DNA of 59,393 nucleotides. Source: Aequoribacter sp003520285 (lineage in GTDB: Bacteria; Pseudomonadota; Gammaproteobacteria; Pseudomonadales; Halieaceae). The DNA is taken from positions 1 to 59,393 of the forward strand of contig CAXAAR010000004.1 in the NCBI GenBank assembly GCA_963966765.1, read 5' to 3'. The position numbers were made by a program, and so were the translations under genes. This document shows, one piece after another, positions 42,897 through 52,553 of this stretch (the stretch's first letter is position 1; every line of letters starts with the position of its first letter). Under the pieces are notes generated by a model. That model searched no databases, was not told the origin of the DNA, and worked only from the letters and a program-made list of their open reading frames with translations.

Positions 42897-43556
42897 ATGA
42901 GTCGAACCACCATTAGTGAGTTGTTCAGTCGCAATCGCGAGTGGGCGCGACAGGTACACGAATCGGATCCCGATTTTTTCAAGACCCTCGCTTCGCAACA
43001 AAGCCCCGAATATCTCTGGATTGGTTGTTCCGATTCTAGAGTGCCGGCCAACCAAATCGTTGGGCTTTTGCCAGGTGAGGTATTTGTGCACCGCAATGTC
43101 GCTAACATGGTGGTACACACCGATTTTAACTGTCTGACTGTTTTGCAGTATGCGGTCGACGTTCTCAAAGTGAAGCATGTGCTGGTGGTTGGGCACTATA
43201 ACTGCGGTGGTGTAAAAGCGGCCTTCGATGATGCTGATAACGGCTTAATTGATAATTGGTTGCGTAATATCAAAGATGTTCAATTTGCGCATCAAGATAA
43301 GTTTGACGCACTCAATGGCTACGAGGATAAGTTGGATCTGCTCTGTGAACTGAATATCATGAGCCAAGTGGCCAATGTCTGTCGTACTACAATCTTACAG
43401 AATGCGTGGGCTCGAGGGCAGACGGTCGAGGTTCACGGCTGGATTTATCGACTGCAGGATGGTTTGTTGCGAGATCTCAATTGCTCGGCGAGTCGCGCCG
43501 AGCACATTCCAGAGATGTATCGTATTATCTCGAAGCATGTTGATATCGATTCTTAA
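42897..43556 (+). CDS. can: Beta-class carbonic anhydrase
   Basis: 219-residue zinc enzyme interconverting CO2 and bicarbonate. The ligands C44, D46, H100 and C103 (CSDSRVP; VGHYNCGG) correspond to C42, D44, H98 and C101 of E. coli Can, and R48 keeps the Asp-Arg dyad. Cytoplasmic, supplying bicarbonate for carboxylases. It is a single gene, divergent from the thiamin operon and followed by a strong terminator, so it is probably transcribed alone. Confidence 0.96.
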   Translation: MSRTTISELFSRNREWARQVHESDPDFFKTLASQQSPEYLWIGCSDSRVPANQIVGLLPGEVFVHRNVANMVVHTDFNCLTVLQYAVDVLKVKHVLVVGHYNCGGVKAAFDDADNGLIDNWLRNIKDVQFAHQDKFDALNGYEDKLDLLCELNIMSQVANVCRTTILQNAWARGQTVEVHGWIYRLQDGLLRDLNCSASRAEHIPEMYRIISKHVDIDS

Positions 43557-43603
43557 GTCGATTCGCCTCGGTTAAAGCGAGGCCAGCCGTTATTGTGCAA
43601 GGG

Positions 43604-43637
43604 CGGCAGTGGCGAGTGCCCCCGCTGTCGTTTTTTT
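43604..43637 (+). terminator. Intrinsic terminator after carbonic anhydrase gene
   Basis: The stem CGGCAGTGG (43604-43612) with CCGCTGTCG (43622-43630), nine pairs including two G-U, is followed by seven T residues. A second perfect hairpin GCCTCG-gttaaag-CGAGGC (43565-43583) precedes it without a T-run. Together they separate the carbonic anhydrase and type II secretion units. Confidence 0.8.
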
Positions 43638-43707
43638 GTCGCAATTGGTCGATACACTCGGGTGAGCACGTTACAATCAGAATCAAGTGGATTGTCGCAG
43701 GACATGA

Positions 43708-44682
43708 ATGATTAAAAATAACGCTCCACAAGCGGTCACTTCTTTTGTAGCTTGGCTGTCTGGCGACCTCGTGTTGCGTCGCCTGCGTTGGCTCATCAGT
43801 GCGGTGAGTGTGGTGGTCATGGCGTTGGCTCTGTCGCGAGTGCCGTGGTTATTTTTGGCGACTGAACCGACGATGCCTGCACCCACTTTTGCCACAGAGC
43901 CATTGCAGCAAACCACCAGACAACCGGTCGATCTGGCCAGCTTGCAATCATGGCATTTATTCGGTGTGGGCACAGACTTGGAAGAGTCGAGCCTCAGCCA
44001 AGCAATTCCGGCACAAGGGATTGAAGACAACGCTCAAGAAACTCGACTCGAGCTCGTTTTAGTGGGTGTGCTAGCGGCTCGAGACGATGGTCTGGGTCAA
44101 GCCATTATCGAATACCGTAGAAGCCAAGCCATCTATCGAGTCGGTGACAGTTTGCCGGTGCAGGGGCGCGTTAGTTTAGCCAAAGTCCTCCCGGATCGTG
44201 TGGTGCTCGACAACAATAGTACCTATGAGTTGCTGATGCTGTATGACCGCTCAGACATTGGCGCTCGTTTAGTCTCTACCGAGCAGGCCTCAAATAGGCG
44301 ATCGGTTGCCGATCCAGTTGAAGTAAGGTCGAGCGCCGCTGCGCGCGAGCAATCTGCCACGCTGACCGCCACTGATCGCTCGCGGTACTACGAGAATCCA
44401 GAGGCATTAGCCGAGATTGTGGCTGTTGCGGCGCATCGCGACGCTTCTGGGCAGCTCATCGGTTATCGAGTCACTCCCGGGGCTAGGCCCGATCAGTTCA
44501 ATGCGCTCGGGTTTAAGGCGGGTGATTTAGTGACTTCAGTGAATGGTCTGATGCTAGCAGAGCCGTCTAACGCATTGATGTTATATCAATTGTTAAGAGA
44601 GGCCTCTGAGGCCGAGTTTGTAATCCAGCGTGGCGACACCGAGTTGACGCTCACCGTTGAAGTGGCTGAGTCCAGCCCCTGA
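43708..44682 (+). CDS. gspC: Type II secretion protein GspC
   Basis: Inner-membrane clamp protein of 324 residues linking the assembly platform to the GspD secretin. An N-terminal cytoplasmic tail is followed by one membrane segment (about 30-50), the periplasmic HR domain (about 90-190, LVGVLAARDDGLGQAIIEY), a linker and a C-terminal PDZ domain (about 225-320, YRVTPGARPDQFNALGFKAGDLVTSVNG). It is the first gene of an uninterrupted gspC-N run. No clear promoter was found in the 70 bases between the upstream terminator and the start. Confidence 0.92.
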   Translation: MIKNNAPQAVTSFVAWLSGDLVLRRLRWLISAVSVVVMALALSRVPWLFLATEPTMPAPTFATEPLQQTTRQPVDLASLQSWHLFGVGTDLEESSLSQAIPAQGIEDNAQETRLELVLVGVLAARDDGLGQAIIEYRRSQAIYRVGDSLPVQGRVSLAKVLPDRVVLDNNSTYELLMLYDRSDIGARLVSTEQASNRRSVADPVEVRSSAAAREQSATLTATDRSRYYENPEALAEIVAVAAHRDASGQLIGYRVTPGARPDQFNALGFKAGDLVTSVNGLMLAEPSNALMLYQLLREASEAEFVIQRGDTELTLTVEVAESSP

Positions 44683-44701
44683 CCTATAGGTAATAGATAC
44701 T

Positions 44702-46720
44702 ATGATGGCTGTTAGTCGAAATGGGAACTCTTGGATCAAGCGCGCCAGCATGGTGTTGATCGTGACATGCGGTTGGTGGGGGGCCTACCACGCGGCTGTG
44801 GCTCAAGAATACACCGTTAATCTCAAGGATACCGAGCTCGAAGAGTTGATCAAGTTCGTTGCCGAGGTCACCGGAACTACCATCATTGTTGACCCTCAAG
44901 TGAAGGGCAAGATCAAGGTGATTTCAAACCAGCCGATCAAAACAACAGAACTGTATAGTCTCTTTTTATCGATCTTGGACGTCCATGGTTACAGCGCGAT
45001 ACGATCGGGTGATGTCATTCGTGTGATCGAAAGCAAGAATGCGCGTTCGGCACCGACCGCTGTAGTCGAGACTTCAGGCACGCGCGGGTCTGCCAACGAT
45101 GAGTATGTCACTCAGGTGATTCGTCTCGATAATATTAGCGCCGCTAAGTTAATCCCAGTGCTGCGTCCGCTGGTGCCTCAGCAGGCCCACATGGCGGCCT
45201 ACACCCCCAGTAATGCCATTGTGATCTCAGATATCGCCTCTAATATCGATCGTATTAATGCCCTGATTTCACAAATGGATCGATCTGCAATACAAGAGAC
45301 TGACATCCTGCCCCTTGAATACGCAGTGGCTGATGATGTGGTGAAGATGTTGCAGTTGCTGAATAAATCGGAAGCGGCACAGGCCGGGGGTGAAGAGACA
45401 GTGCTTCTCGTATCGGATCCCAGAACCAATAGCGTGTTAGTGACCGGTGATGAGCTCCAGCGTGCCCGAATGCGCACTTTGGTTGAGCATTTGGATACGC
45501 CGTTGCAGCGCGCGGGAAATGTGAAGGTGGTGTATCTAAAGTATGCCAACGCGGAAGAAATCGCACAGGTTTTGACCAAGGTCATGCAGAACATGGGCAG
45601 ACTTGATTCCTCGAAAAGTAAGTCGGCGAATGGCAGTGAGGCCACGATCGAGGCCGATGAAGCCACTAATGCGCTTATCATCACGGCAGATGCAGATGAA
45701 ATGGCGACGCTCGAAGCCGTTATCTACCAGCTTGATATTCGTCGAGCGCAGGTATTGGTAGAAGCGATCATCGTCGAAATGGAGATCATTGATGGCCAAG
45801 ATTTGGGCCTGCAGTGGCTATTCGCCAATGATTCTGGCGTATTTGGTAGTCAAGTCTCTTCCGACGTTGGCACGGCGGGTGCGATATCGCAAGCGGTCTT
45901 GGGCAATAATACAGATGCGACGAACACGACGGGTGATTTTGATCTGGGTCAGTTAGCCGGCGCACTGGCGGGTTCCCCCGGCTTAACCCTGGGTTGGGGC
46001 GCAATCGATGATGATTTGTCGATGACAGTGATATTAAATGCGCTCAAAAAGCAGGCCAATGCAAATATTTTGTCAACGCCGACACTGCTGACTCTCGACA
46101 ATCAAGAAGCTTACATCACGGTGGGGCAAAATGTACCGTTTGTGACCGGCGCTTACACCAATACGGGCGGTGGTGGTAATGGCGTACAAAATCCATTCCA
46201 AACAATCGAGCGACAAAATGTGGGTATTACGCTTACCGTTACCCCGCATATTAATGACGGCGACTCAGTGGTTTTGGATATCGAGCAGGAAGTCTCTAGC
46301 TTGACGGGTCTTTCTTCTATCGCCTCTGATCTGATCACCAATGAGCGTAAGATACAAACTAAGGTTTTAGCTGGCGATGGCCGCACGGTGGTGCTGGGTG
46401 GTCTGATAAAAGACAACGTACAAAATGGCTCACAGCGTGTGCCAGTGTTGGGCAACATACCCGTTCTGGGGCGTTTGTTTCGAAATGATGCCGTCGAGAT
46501 TACCAAGACTAACCTGCTCATCTTTATTCGCCCCACAATTATCCGGGACGACAAGGATCTAGAGGGCGCAACCGCGAGTAAGTATCGCTACATTCGCGAT
46601 CAACAATTAGAGCGTCGTGAGCAGGGTGTCAATTTAATGGATCCGGCTAGGATGCCCGTGTTGCCAGAGTGGCAAGACGCCATTCGGCAACTCGATGCCA
46701 TGCAGCCAGATCAGCGGTAA
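44702..46720 (+). CDS. gspD: Type II secretion secretin GspD
   Basis: Outer-membrane channel subunit of 672 residues. A signal peptide (about 1-35, ending AAVAQ) precedes the N0 domain (YTVNLKDTELEELIKFVAEVTG), the N1-N3 repeats (for instance VIRLDNISAAKLIPVLRPLVP and VKVVYLKYANAEEIAQVL) and the secretin domain ending with VPVLGNIPVLGRLFRND and LLIFIRPTIIRD. There is no lipobox, so a separate pilotin may be needed; none is visible here. The stop overlaps the gspE ATG (TAATG). Confidence 0.96.
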   Translation: MMAVSRNGNSWIKRASMVLIVTCGWWGAYHAAVAQEYTVNLKDTELEELIKFVAEVTGTTIIVDPQVKGKIKVISNQPIKTTELYSLFLSILDVHGYSAIRSGDVIRVIESKNARSAPTAVVETSGTRGSANDEYVTQVIRLDNISAAKLIPVLRPLVPQQAHMAAYTPSNAIVISDIASNIDRINALISQMDRSAIQETDILPLEYAVADDVVKMLQLLNKSEAAQAGGEETVLLVSDPRTNSVLVTGDELQRARMRTLVEHLDTPLQRAGNVKVVYLKYANAEEIAQVLTKVMQNMGRLDSSKSKSANGSEATIEADEATNALIITADADEMATLEAVIYQLDIRRAQVLVEAIIVEMEIIDGQDLGLQWLFANDSGVFGSQVSSDVGTAGAISQAVLGNNTDATNTTGDFDLGQLAGALAGSPGLTLGWGAIDDDLSMTVILNALKKQANANILSTPTLLTLDNQEAYITVGQNVPFVTGAYTNTGGGGNGVQNPFQTIERQNVGITLTVTPHINDGDSVVLDIEQEVSSLTGLSSIASDLITNERKIQTKVLAGDGRTVVLGGLIKDNVQNGSQRVPVLGNIPVLGRLFRNDAVEITKTNLLIFIRPTIIRDDKDLEGATASKYRYIRDQQLERREQGVNLMDPARMPVLPEWQDAIRQLDAMQPDQR

Positions 46721-48237
46721 TGCCAGTGTCGGATGCGATGACTCATGATCATTCGGGTACACCGATGCCGATTCGACTTGGCTTCTCTTATGCGAAGCAA
46801 GCAGGTGTTGTATTAAGGTGGAGTGACCAGGGTTACGAACTTCTGGCCGTCGCACCTCCGTCACTCGAGACCTTAACTGAGGTGCAAAGGGTGATCGGCG
46901 AGGATTTCGCACTGGTCGTGGTTGATCGTGATACTTTCCAGTCTGCCTTGACGCTCGCTTATCAGCGCGGCAATGAAGAAGCGGTACAAATGGCTGAAGA
47001 CCTAGGTGCTGATATCGATCTGGCTCGTCTCGCTGATGCCATACCTGAAACGGGCGACTTGATGGATGCCGAAGATGACGCCCCAATCATTCGTTTGATT
47101 AATGCAATCCTGTCGCAAGCGGTCAAGGACAAGGCCTCGGATATTCATATCGAGACCTTTGAGGATCGATTGAGTGTGCGGTTTAGAGTCGATGGGATTC
47201 TGGCTGAAATTCTGTCGCCGAAAAGGCTGTTGGCGCCGCTCTTGGTGAGTCGACTTAAAGTCATGGCCAAACTCGATATTGCCGAGAAACGCGTTCCTCA
47301 GGATGGCCGAATCTCGGTCCGAATCGCGGGCCATGCGATTGATATCAGAATGTCGACCATCCCCTCTGCACATGGTGAACGCATCGTGTTGCGCTTGCTC
47401 GACAAGGAAGCGGGTCAATTACAACTCAGTCAGCTGGCGATGTCTGCTAACGTCTTGTCTGGATATACCCGAGCGTTGCAGCGGCCTCATGGGATTATTC
47501 TGGTCACGGGTCCCACAGGGTCAGGTAAAACGACCACTCTGTACGCAGGCCTTACCCACATTAACCAAGCATCCCGTAACATTATGACGATCGAGGATCC
47601 GGTGGAGTATATGCTCCCCGGTGTGGGGCAAACGCAAGTCAATACCAAAGTCGAGATGACTTTTGCGCGGGGTTTACGAGCCATTCTAAGACAGGATCCA
47701 GACGTTGTCATGGTGGGTGAAATTCGCGATCTAGAAACCGCAGAAATTGCGGTACAAGCCTCGTTAACAGGTCACCTCGTGCTATCCACTCTGCATACGA
47801 ATACAGCGATTGGAGCGATAACTCGTTTACGCGACATGGGTATAGAAGCGTTTTTGCTGTCATCAAGTTTGGTTGCCGTGATGGCGCAGCGCCTCGTGCG
47901 CCTTCTCTGTTCACATTGCAAAGAGGCACGTGAGCTTACAGCGGCTGAACGCCGCTACTTAGCGCTCGACAGCAACAGTGAGCACTCGGTATCGTTCCAC
48001 CCCGTCGGATGTTCACACTGCAACGGATCCGGTTATCGGGGGCGGACAGCGATTTATGAGTGGATCGATGTCGATCGCGAGTTGCAAAGTTTAATTCACG
48101 ATTCTGCGAGTGAGCAGCAGATGACTGACGCAGTGCGATTAAGGTCTCCTGCTATTTTTGATGATGGACGCCAGCGAGTGTTAGCGGGTGTTACGTCGCT
48201 GGAAGAAATTTTGCGCGTCACCAGTGTGATGAGCTAA
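46720..48237 (+). CDS. gspE: Type II secretion ATPase GspE
   Basis: Cytoplasmic hexameric motor of 505 residues. The N-terminal GspL-binding domain is followed by the ATPase core with Walker A GPTGSGKTTTLYAGL, Asp box LRQDPDVVMVGEIRDLETAEI, His box GHLVLSTLHTN and a four-cysteine zinc site (CSHC, CSHC). I chose the ATG that overlaps the gspD stop; the frame continues further upstream inside gspD. It is distinguished from the PilB in this window by context and by its shorter N-terminus. Confidence 0.95.
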   Translation: MPVSDAMTHDHSGTPMPIRLGFSYAKQAGVVLRWSDQGYELLAVAPPSLETLTEVQRVIGEDFALVVVDRDTFQSALTLAYQRGNEEAVQMAEDLGADIDLARLADAIPETGDLMDAEDDAPIIRLINAILSQAVKDKASDIHIETFEDRLSVRFRVDGILAEILSPKRLLAPLLVSRLKVMAKLDIAEKRVPQDGRISVRIAGHAIDIRMSTIPSAHGERIVLRLLDKEAGQLQLSQLAMSANVLSGYTRALQRPHGIILVTGPTGSGKTTTLYAGLTHINQASRNIMTIEDPVEYMLPGVGQTQVNTKVEMTFARGLRAILRQDPDVVMVGEIRDLETAEIAVQASLTGHLVLSTLHTNTAIGAITRLRDMGIEAFLLSSSLVAVMAQRLVRLLCSHCKEARELTAAERRYLALDSNSEHSVSFHPVGCSHCNGSGYRGRTAIYEWIDVDRELQSLIHDSASEQQMTDAVRLRSPAIFDDGRQRVLAGVTSLEEILRVTSVMS

Positions 48238-48240
48238 CCC

Positions 48241-49464
48241 ATGCCCGCCTACCGTTACAAGGCCCTCAACACCGAGGGTAAGCTGGTCAAAGGCATACTC
48301 GAAGGCGACTCAGATCGGCATGTCCGCGCGCTGCTCCGGGAGCGTTCATTGCGCCCTGTGGCGATCGATGAGGCCGGTTCAATGGCGCGTACAAGCCCCT
48401 CTTTTTGGCGGAATGGATTCACCGGTACGACGGTATCAACCTCTGACTTAGCGCTGATGACGCGTCAGTTGGCAACCCTGATACAGTCTAAATTACCCAT
48501 TGACGAGAGTTTGCGCGCAGCGGCAGAACAATCGCGTAAACCCAAGTTGAAGGCTCTGCTATTGCAGGTTAGAGCGCGGGTAGCCGAGGGCCATACCCTA
48601 TCTTACGCCCTCGCTGAGTATCCCAAAGTATTCGATGAGTTGTATCGGTCGATGGTGGCAGCCGGAGAACATGCAGGTTTTTTGGCACAGGTTTTGATGC
48701 AGCTCGCGGATTACACTGAGCGGCGGCAATTCACTCAGCAAAAACTGATGATGGCTTTGATTTACCCCCTCATCCTTCTCGCCGTCGCGGTACTGGTGGT
48801 GGTCGCCTTGATGGTTTACGTTGTGCCAGAGTTGGTCGGTATCTTTGCGCATACTCAGTCAGATCTGCCGCCGCTTACTGTCGGCTTGATTGCGGTCAGT
48901 GAGTTTCTGCAAACGCAGGGGCTGTGGCTGTTATTGGGGCTTGCTGTTGCCGTTATCGGCTGGCGTTACTGGGTGGCTCAGTCAGCCAATCGTTTGCGTT
49001 GGCATGGGATATTATTACGCTTGCCGTTTGTGTCGGGCGTAGTAGTCGCGATGGATACGGCACGCTTTGCGTCCACTTTAAGTATCTTGATGGCCAGCGG
49101 CGTTCCCTTACTAGAAGGATTGCGCATAGCGGGCCAAGTACTGACTAATCGCGTGCTTCGCGATGATGCCGCGGCAGTCGCGCAAGCGGTCGAAGAGGGT
49201 GGTAGTTTGCATCGAGCCCTCGCGGCAAGCGGTCGATTTCCGCCTATGATGGTGCATATGGTGGCCAGCGGCGAAACCAGTGGCGAGCTTGAACAGATGT
49301 TGGAGCGTTCTGCGGTCAATCAGGAGCGCGAATTGGAAATGACGATGGGTACTGTCAGTGCTCTGTTTGAGCCCTTGATGGTGGTATTCATGGGAGGAAT
49401 GGTGTTGACTATTGTGCTTGCTATTCTGCTCCCAATTTTTGACTTAAATTCGATGGTGAGGTAA
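48241..49464 (+). CDS. gspF: Type II secretion platform protein GspF
   Basis: Inner-membrane platform protein of 407 residues, homologous to the PilC in this window. Two T2SSF repeats are present (LMTRQLATLIQSKLPIDESL and FASTLSILMASGVPLLEGL), with membrane segments near ALIYPLILLAVAVLVVVALM, near residues 222-242 and at the C-terminus (FMGGMVLTIVLAILLPIFDLN). It couples GspE to pseudopilus assembly. It starts three bases after gspE. Confidence 0.95.
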   Translation: MPAYRYKALNTEGKLVKGILEGDSDRHVRALLRERSLRPVAIDEAGSMARTSPSFWRNGFTGTTVSTSDLALMTRQLATLIQSKLPIDESLRAAAEQSRKPKLKALLLQVRARVAEGHTLSYALAEYPKVFDELYRSMVAAGEHAGFLAQVLMQLADYTERRQFTQQKLMMALIYPLILLAVAVLVVVALMVYVVPELVGIFAHTQSDLPPLTVGLIAVSEFLQTQGLWLLLGLAVAVIGWRYWVAQSANRLRWHGILLRLPFVSGVVVAMDTARFASTLSILMASGVPLLEGLRIAGQVLTNRVLRDDAAAVAQAVEEGGSLHRALAASGRFPPMMVHMVASGETSGELEQMLERSAVNQERELEMTMGTVSALFEPLMVVFMGGMVLTIVLAILLPIFDLNSMVR

Positions 49465-49472
49465 CAAGCGTC

Positions 49473-49913
49473 ATGAGACAGAGTTCACAACAGAACGGAT
49501 TTTCGTTGATCGAGATACTCGTTGTATTGGTGATAATGGGTTTACTGATCAGCGTGGTTGCACCTACGGTGTTGAATCGAGCGGACGAAGCTCGGGTACA
49601 GAAGGTGTTCGCAGACTTCAACTCGATCGAAACCGCGCTCAAGATTTACCGCCTTGATAACTATGTCTACCCGACCACTGAGCAAGGTCTTGAAGCCTTA
49701 GTAGTCCCAAGTAATCTGGAACCCGCGCCAAGAAACTTTAAACCGGGTGGGTATTTGTCAGAGGTGCCGCGCGATCCATGGGGACGACCCTATCTGTACT
49801 TGCAGCCCGGTGAGCAGGGAGAGGTCGATATCTATTCGCTGGGGGCAGACGGTTTGTCGGGTGGAGAAGGGCAAAACGCTGACATAGGAAACTGGATTAA
49901 ACCGCAAGGTTAA
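49473..49913 (+). CDS. gspG: Type II secretion major pseudopilin GspG
   Basis: 146-residue prepilin-like protein forming the shaft of the pseudopilus. A short leader (MRQSSQQNG) precedes FSLIEILVVLVIMGLLISVV, with the conserved mature E5. The C-terminal region VPRDPWGRPYLYLQPGEQGE and ADGLSGGEGQNADIGNW matches the calcium-binding loop of the family. Processing probably depends on PilD. It is the first of four consecutive pseudopilin genes with the typical leader (G-J), followed by gspK. Confidence 0.96.
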   Translation: MRQSSQQNGFSLIEILVVLVIMGLLISVVAPTVLNRADEARVQKVFADFNSIETALKIYRLDNYVYPTTEQGLEALVVPSNLEPAPRNFKPGGYLSEVPRDPWGRPYLYLQPGEQGEVDIYSLGADGLSGGEGQNADIGNWIKPQG

Positions 49914-49924
49914 GGGTTAATCCG

Positions 49925-50455
49925 ATGCAGCGTGGCTTCAGCCTAATCGAGATTCTTGTTGCCCTGTTTGTCATTGTGATGCTGACTTCGCTGGTGACAC
50001 TCAATCTGAGCTCACCGGAGCGCGATCGAATGGCTGAAGATTCGGCCCATACAATTGCGAGTCTGCTTGATTATGCCCTAGAGGAGGCCCAGTACTCCGG
50101 CTACGAATACGGTGTCTTTTTGTCGGCCTCAGAGCAAGATGACCTGACTGCAAAGCTGACGTTTAAGCGATTCGAGCGCTCTGGCTGGGTCTCTCTCAGC
50201 GATTCCATACTGACCGGCCCGATCGAGATTGCTGACGGTGTTTCGCTTGAACTCTGGGTTGAGGGCGAGCGTATTGACCTCGTTCCCATACCTCAGGATG
50301 TGGCCAACTGGCGGCCCTCAATTCGCCTGTGGCCGAGTGGCGAAATGACCGCTGGCAGAGCGGTGATATCAGATACTTCTGAGGGCAGCTTGCAGGGTTG
50401 GGAGGTTGACTGGACTTTATTTGGTGGTGCCACCGTGACACCGGTGGATCGATGA
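49925..50455 (+). CDS. gspH: Type II secretion minor pseudopilin GspH
   Basis: 176 residues with a very short leader (MQRG) before FSLIEILVALFVIVMLTSLV. The C-terminal part is a variable beta-rich domain. Identification rests on the prepilin signature and position between gspG and gspI. The stop overlaps the gspI start (ATGA). Confidence 0.88.
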   Translation: MQRGFSLIEILVALFVIVMLTSLVTLNLSSPERDRMAEDSAHTIASLLDYALEEAQYSGYEYGVFLSASEQDDLTAKLTFKRFERSGWVSLSDSILTGPIEIADGVSLELWVEGERIDLVPIPQDVANWRPSIRLWPSGEMTAGRAVISDTSEGSLQGWEVDWTLFGGATVTPVDR

Positions 50456-50844
50456 GAAGGTCGCCAACTCGCGCACAAGGCTTCACCTTGGTGGAGGTAA
50501 TGGTCGCCTTGGTGATTGTGGCAGTCGCTTTGCCAGCGCTGGTATTTACTTATTTACAGCAAGTCGATAATGCCGGCTATCTGCGAGATAAGTGGTTGGC
50601 GGGTCAGGTCATAGAGAACAAGTGGGCCGAAGTGCGACTGCTGGCGGCTGAGCGAGGATTTGTGCTAGACGGCAAGCAAAGTGGCGCCTACCAACTCGCC
50701 GACCGATCTTGGTATTGGACTTTGTCGAAAGAGAAAACCGAAATCGACCTGTTCTTTCGTTACGAGATGCAGATTTTTCCTAATGAGGATAGACAGATGC
50801 CGATGGCGACACGGGTCTTCTTTCTTCGTGAGGAGTCGCGCTGA
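50452..50844 (+). CDS. gspI: Type II secretion minor pseudopilin GspI
   Basis: 130-residue minor pseudopilin. The leader MRRSPTRAQG is followed by FTLVEVMVALVIVAVALPAL, with E5 of the mature protein. GspI nucleates the GspI-J-K tip complex. The downstream part with NKWAEVRLLAAERG resembles the family. It overlaps gspH by four bases and the gspJ ATG by one (TGATG). Confidence 0.9.
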   Translation: MRRSPTRAQGFTLVEVMVALVIVAVALPALVFTYLQQVDNAGYLRDKWLAGQVIENKWAEVRLLAAERGFVLDGKQSGAYQLADRSWYWTLSKEKTEIDLFFRYEMQIFPNEDRQMPMATRVFFLREESR

Positions 50845-51515
50845 TGAGAGCCCATAAAACGTCTGGATTTACCTTGCTTGAGGTGTTGATCGCGATTGCC
50901 CTAACCGCCGTGGTCGGCACCATTGCCTACAGTGGTTTATCCTCGGTTTTGATGAGTGCTGAACAAACTCAGGCGGCGATGGCCAGATCGACCGAGTTGA
51001 GTCGAGCAATGCGAATCATAAGTCGAGACTTCGAATACAGTGTTAATAGGCCTATTCGTGATGAGTTAGGCTTTGATGAACCGGCGATGATGGGTGGCGA
51101 TGGCTTCAGGGGTTTGGTGGGTTTGACTCGGTCGGGTTGGCCAAATGGTGGCTTGGCTCCCAGAGGACACTTAGAGCGGGTTTATTATTATCTTGATGAT
51201 ACAACTCTTTACCGGATGCGCTCGACCGCGCTCGATCGCGCTTATCGTTTAGATCCGACAGCGCCCCTTGTGGCGGGTGATGGCGCGGTGGCGCTTTTGA
51301 CTGGGGTTGAGGCATTTGAAGTGGTCTTTCTAGACGAGGGTCAGCTTGCTACTCTGCCAGATCGCCCCTCTGATGGCGTCTTGGATACCAGCCGTTGGCG
51401 TCGTGATTGGGGGGTGGCTGAGACACCTTATCAGGGCTTACCCGTAGCGGTTGAGATCCGTTTGCGATTATCTGACTTGGGTGATTTGGTGAGAGTTTAT
51501 GTCCCCAGCGTCTAG
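50844..51515 (+). CDS. gspJ: Type II secretion minor pseudopilin GspJ
   Basis: 223-residue minor pseudopilin of the tip complex. The leader ends in SG before FTLLEVLIAIALTAVVGTIA. The segment RAMRIISRDFEYSVNRPIRD and the late LPVAVEIRLRLSDLGDLVRVY are typical of GspJ. Its stop lies 17 bases inside gspK. Confidence 0.93.
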   Translation: MRAHKTSGFTLLEVLIAIALTAVVGTIAYSGLSSVLMSAEQTQAAMARSTELSRAMRIISRDFEYSVNRPIRDELGFDEPAMMGGDGFRGLVGLTRSGWPNGGLAPRGHLERVYYYLDDTTLYRMRSTALDRAYRLDPTAPLVAGDGAVALLTGVEAFEVVFLDEGQLATLPDRPSDGVLDTSRWRRDWGVAETPYQGLPVAVEIRLRLSDLGDLVRVYVPSV

Positions 51516-52527
51516 ATCGTGGTCAGGGCAGCGCGGTGCGGCGCTGATTGTGGCACTGCTGGTGTTTGCTTTGAGTGCGGCGGTCTTGGTGAGTCTCGAG
51601 AAAGACAGTCAGCTCTTTTATCAGCGCATGTCGAACGGCTTGATTCATCAACAAACCAAGGCTTACTTGCTAGGTGCTGAGCAGCTCGGCATTGCCCTGT
51701 TGGCACTTGACCAAACGCTTGATGCCGAGTCAGATTCGCCAAGAGATACCTTGCTTGAAATGTGGGCACAGGCGAGCCCGCCTTATCCGATAGAAGGGGG
51801 CGGCATGCTGGCAGGTCGACTCCAGGATCTGGAAGGACGATTTAACCTTAATAACCTCATCGGCACTGTTTCTGCAACGGGTGAGAGCTCGAATCTGACC
51901 ATTGATCAAGCAGTATTTCTGCGCTTATTGCTCACTCTCGAGAATGAAGAAGGTGCACTGTTGCAAGATTATGAGGCGAGATCGCTGGTGCAGGCGATTG
52001 GCGATTGGTTGGATGCGGATCGCAATCCTCGTATTGATGGAGCGGAGGATCTTGAGTATCAATCGCGTCAGCCACCTTACCGAGCGGCGAATCAGCCGAT
52101 GGTGAGTCCCAGTGAACTCATGGCGGTAAGAGGTATGACCCCCGAGATATACGATGCTTTGCAGGATGTGGTGACTGTTTGGCCACGCGATGGTTCAAAA
52201 ATTAACATCCACACAGCGCCCCCGCCGATTTTGCGAGCTCTGCCCGGGATGGCTGATAGCCGTCCGCTTTCTCTATTAGAAATAGAGCCGCTACTGCAGC
52301 TTCGAGAGTCCGAAGGTTTCGAGTCGGTCGAGGAATTGCTACAACATCCCATTTTTAAAGATAACGTCGTCGCCGATCTTGCTACTATGCTCGACCAGCA
52401 GTCGAATACTTTTCTACTGATTGCCGAAGCCTCCGTTGCGGATCGACGACAGCAATTATACAGTGTTGTATCGAGGGCCAATGGGGGTTTCGAGATTACG
52501 ATGCGGGTCGAAGGAAGATATTTGTAA
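51499..52527 (+). CDS. gspK: Type II secretion minor pseudopilin GspK
   Basis: 342 residues, the largest pseudopilin. The leader ends QRG before AALIVALLVFALSAAVLVSL; the mature position 5 is not glutamate, as is normal for GspK, which caps the pseudopilus tip. The region GRLQDLEGRFNLNNLIG and the calcium-site segment GDWLDADRNPRIDGAEDLEY identify the family. It overlaps gspJ by 17 bases. Confidence 0.95.
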   Translation: MSPASRSWSGQRGAALIVALLVFALSAAVLVSLEKDSQLFYQRMSNGLIHQQTKAYLLGAEQLGIALLALDQTLDAESDSPRDTLLEMWAQASPPYPIEGGGMLAGRLQDLEGRFNLNNLIGTVSATGESSNLTIDQAVFLRLLLTLENEEGALLQDYEARSLVQAIGDWLDADRNPRIDGAEDLEYQSRQPPYRAANQPMVSPSELMAVRGMTPEIYDALQDVVTVWPRDGSKINIHTAPPPILRALPGMADSRPLSLLEIEPLLQLRESEGFESVEELLQHPIFKDNVVADLATMLDQQSNTFLLIAEASVADRRQQLYSVVSRANGGFEITMRVEGRYL

Positions 52528-52553
52528 ATGACGCCATTAGCGAGGACAGTCGA

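Noticed and set aside
46669..46719. Longer GspE start inside gspD
   Set aside because: The added residues are foreign to GspE, and the ATG overlapping the gspD stop is the natural coupled start.
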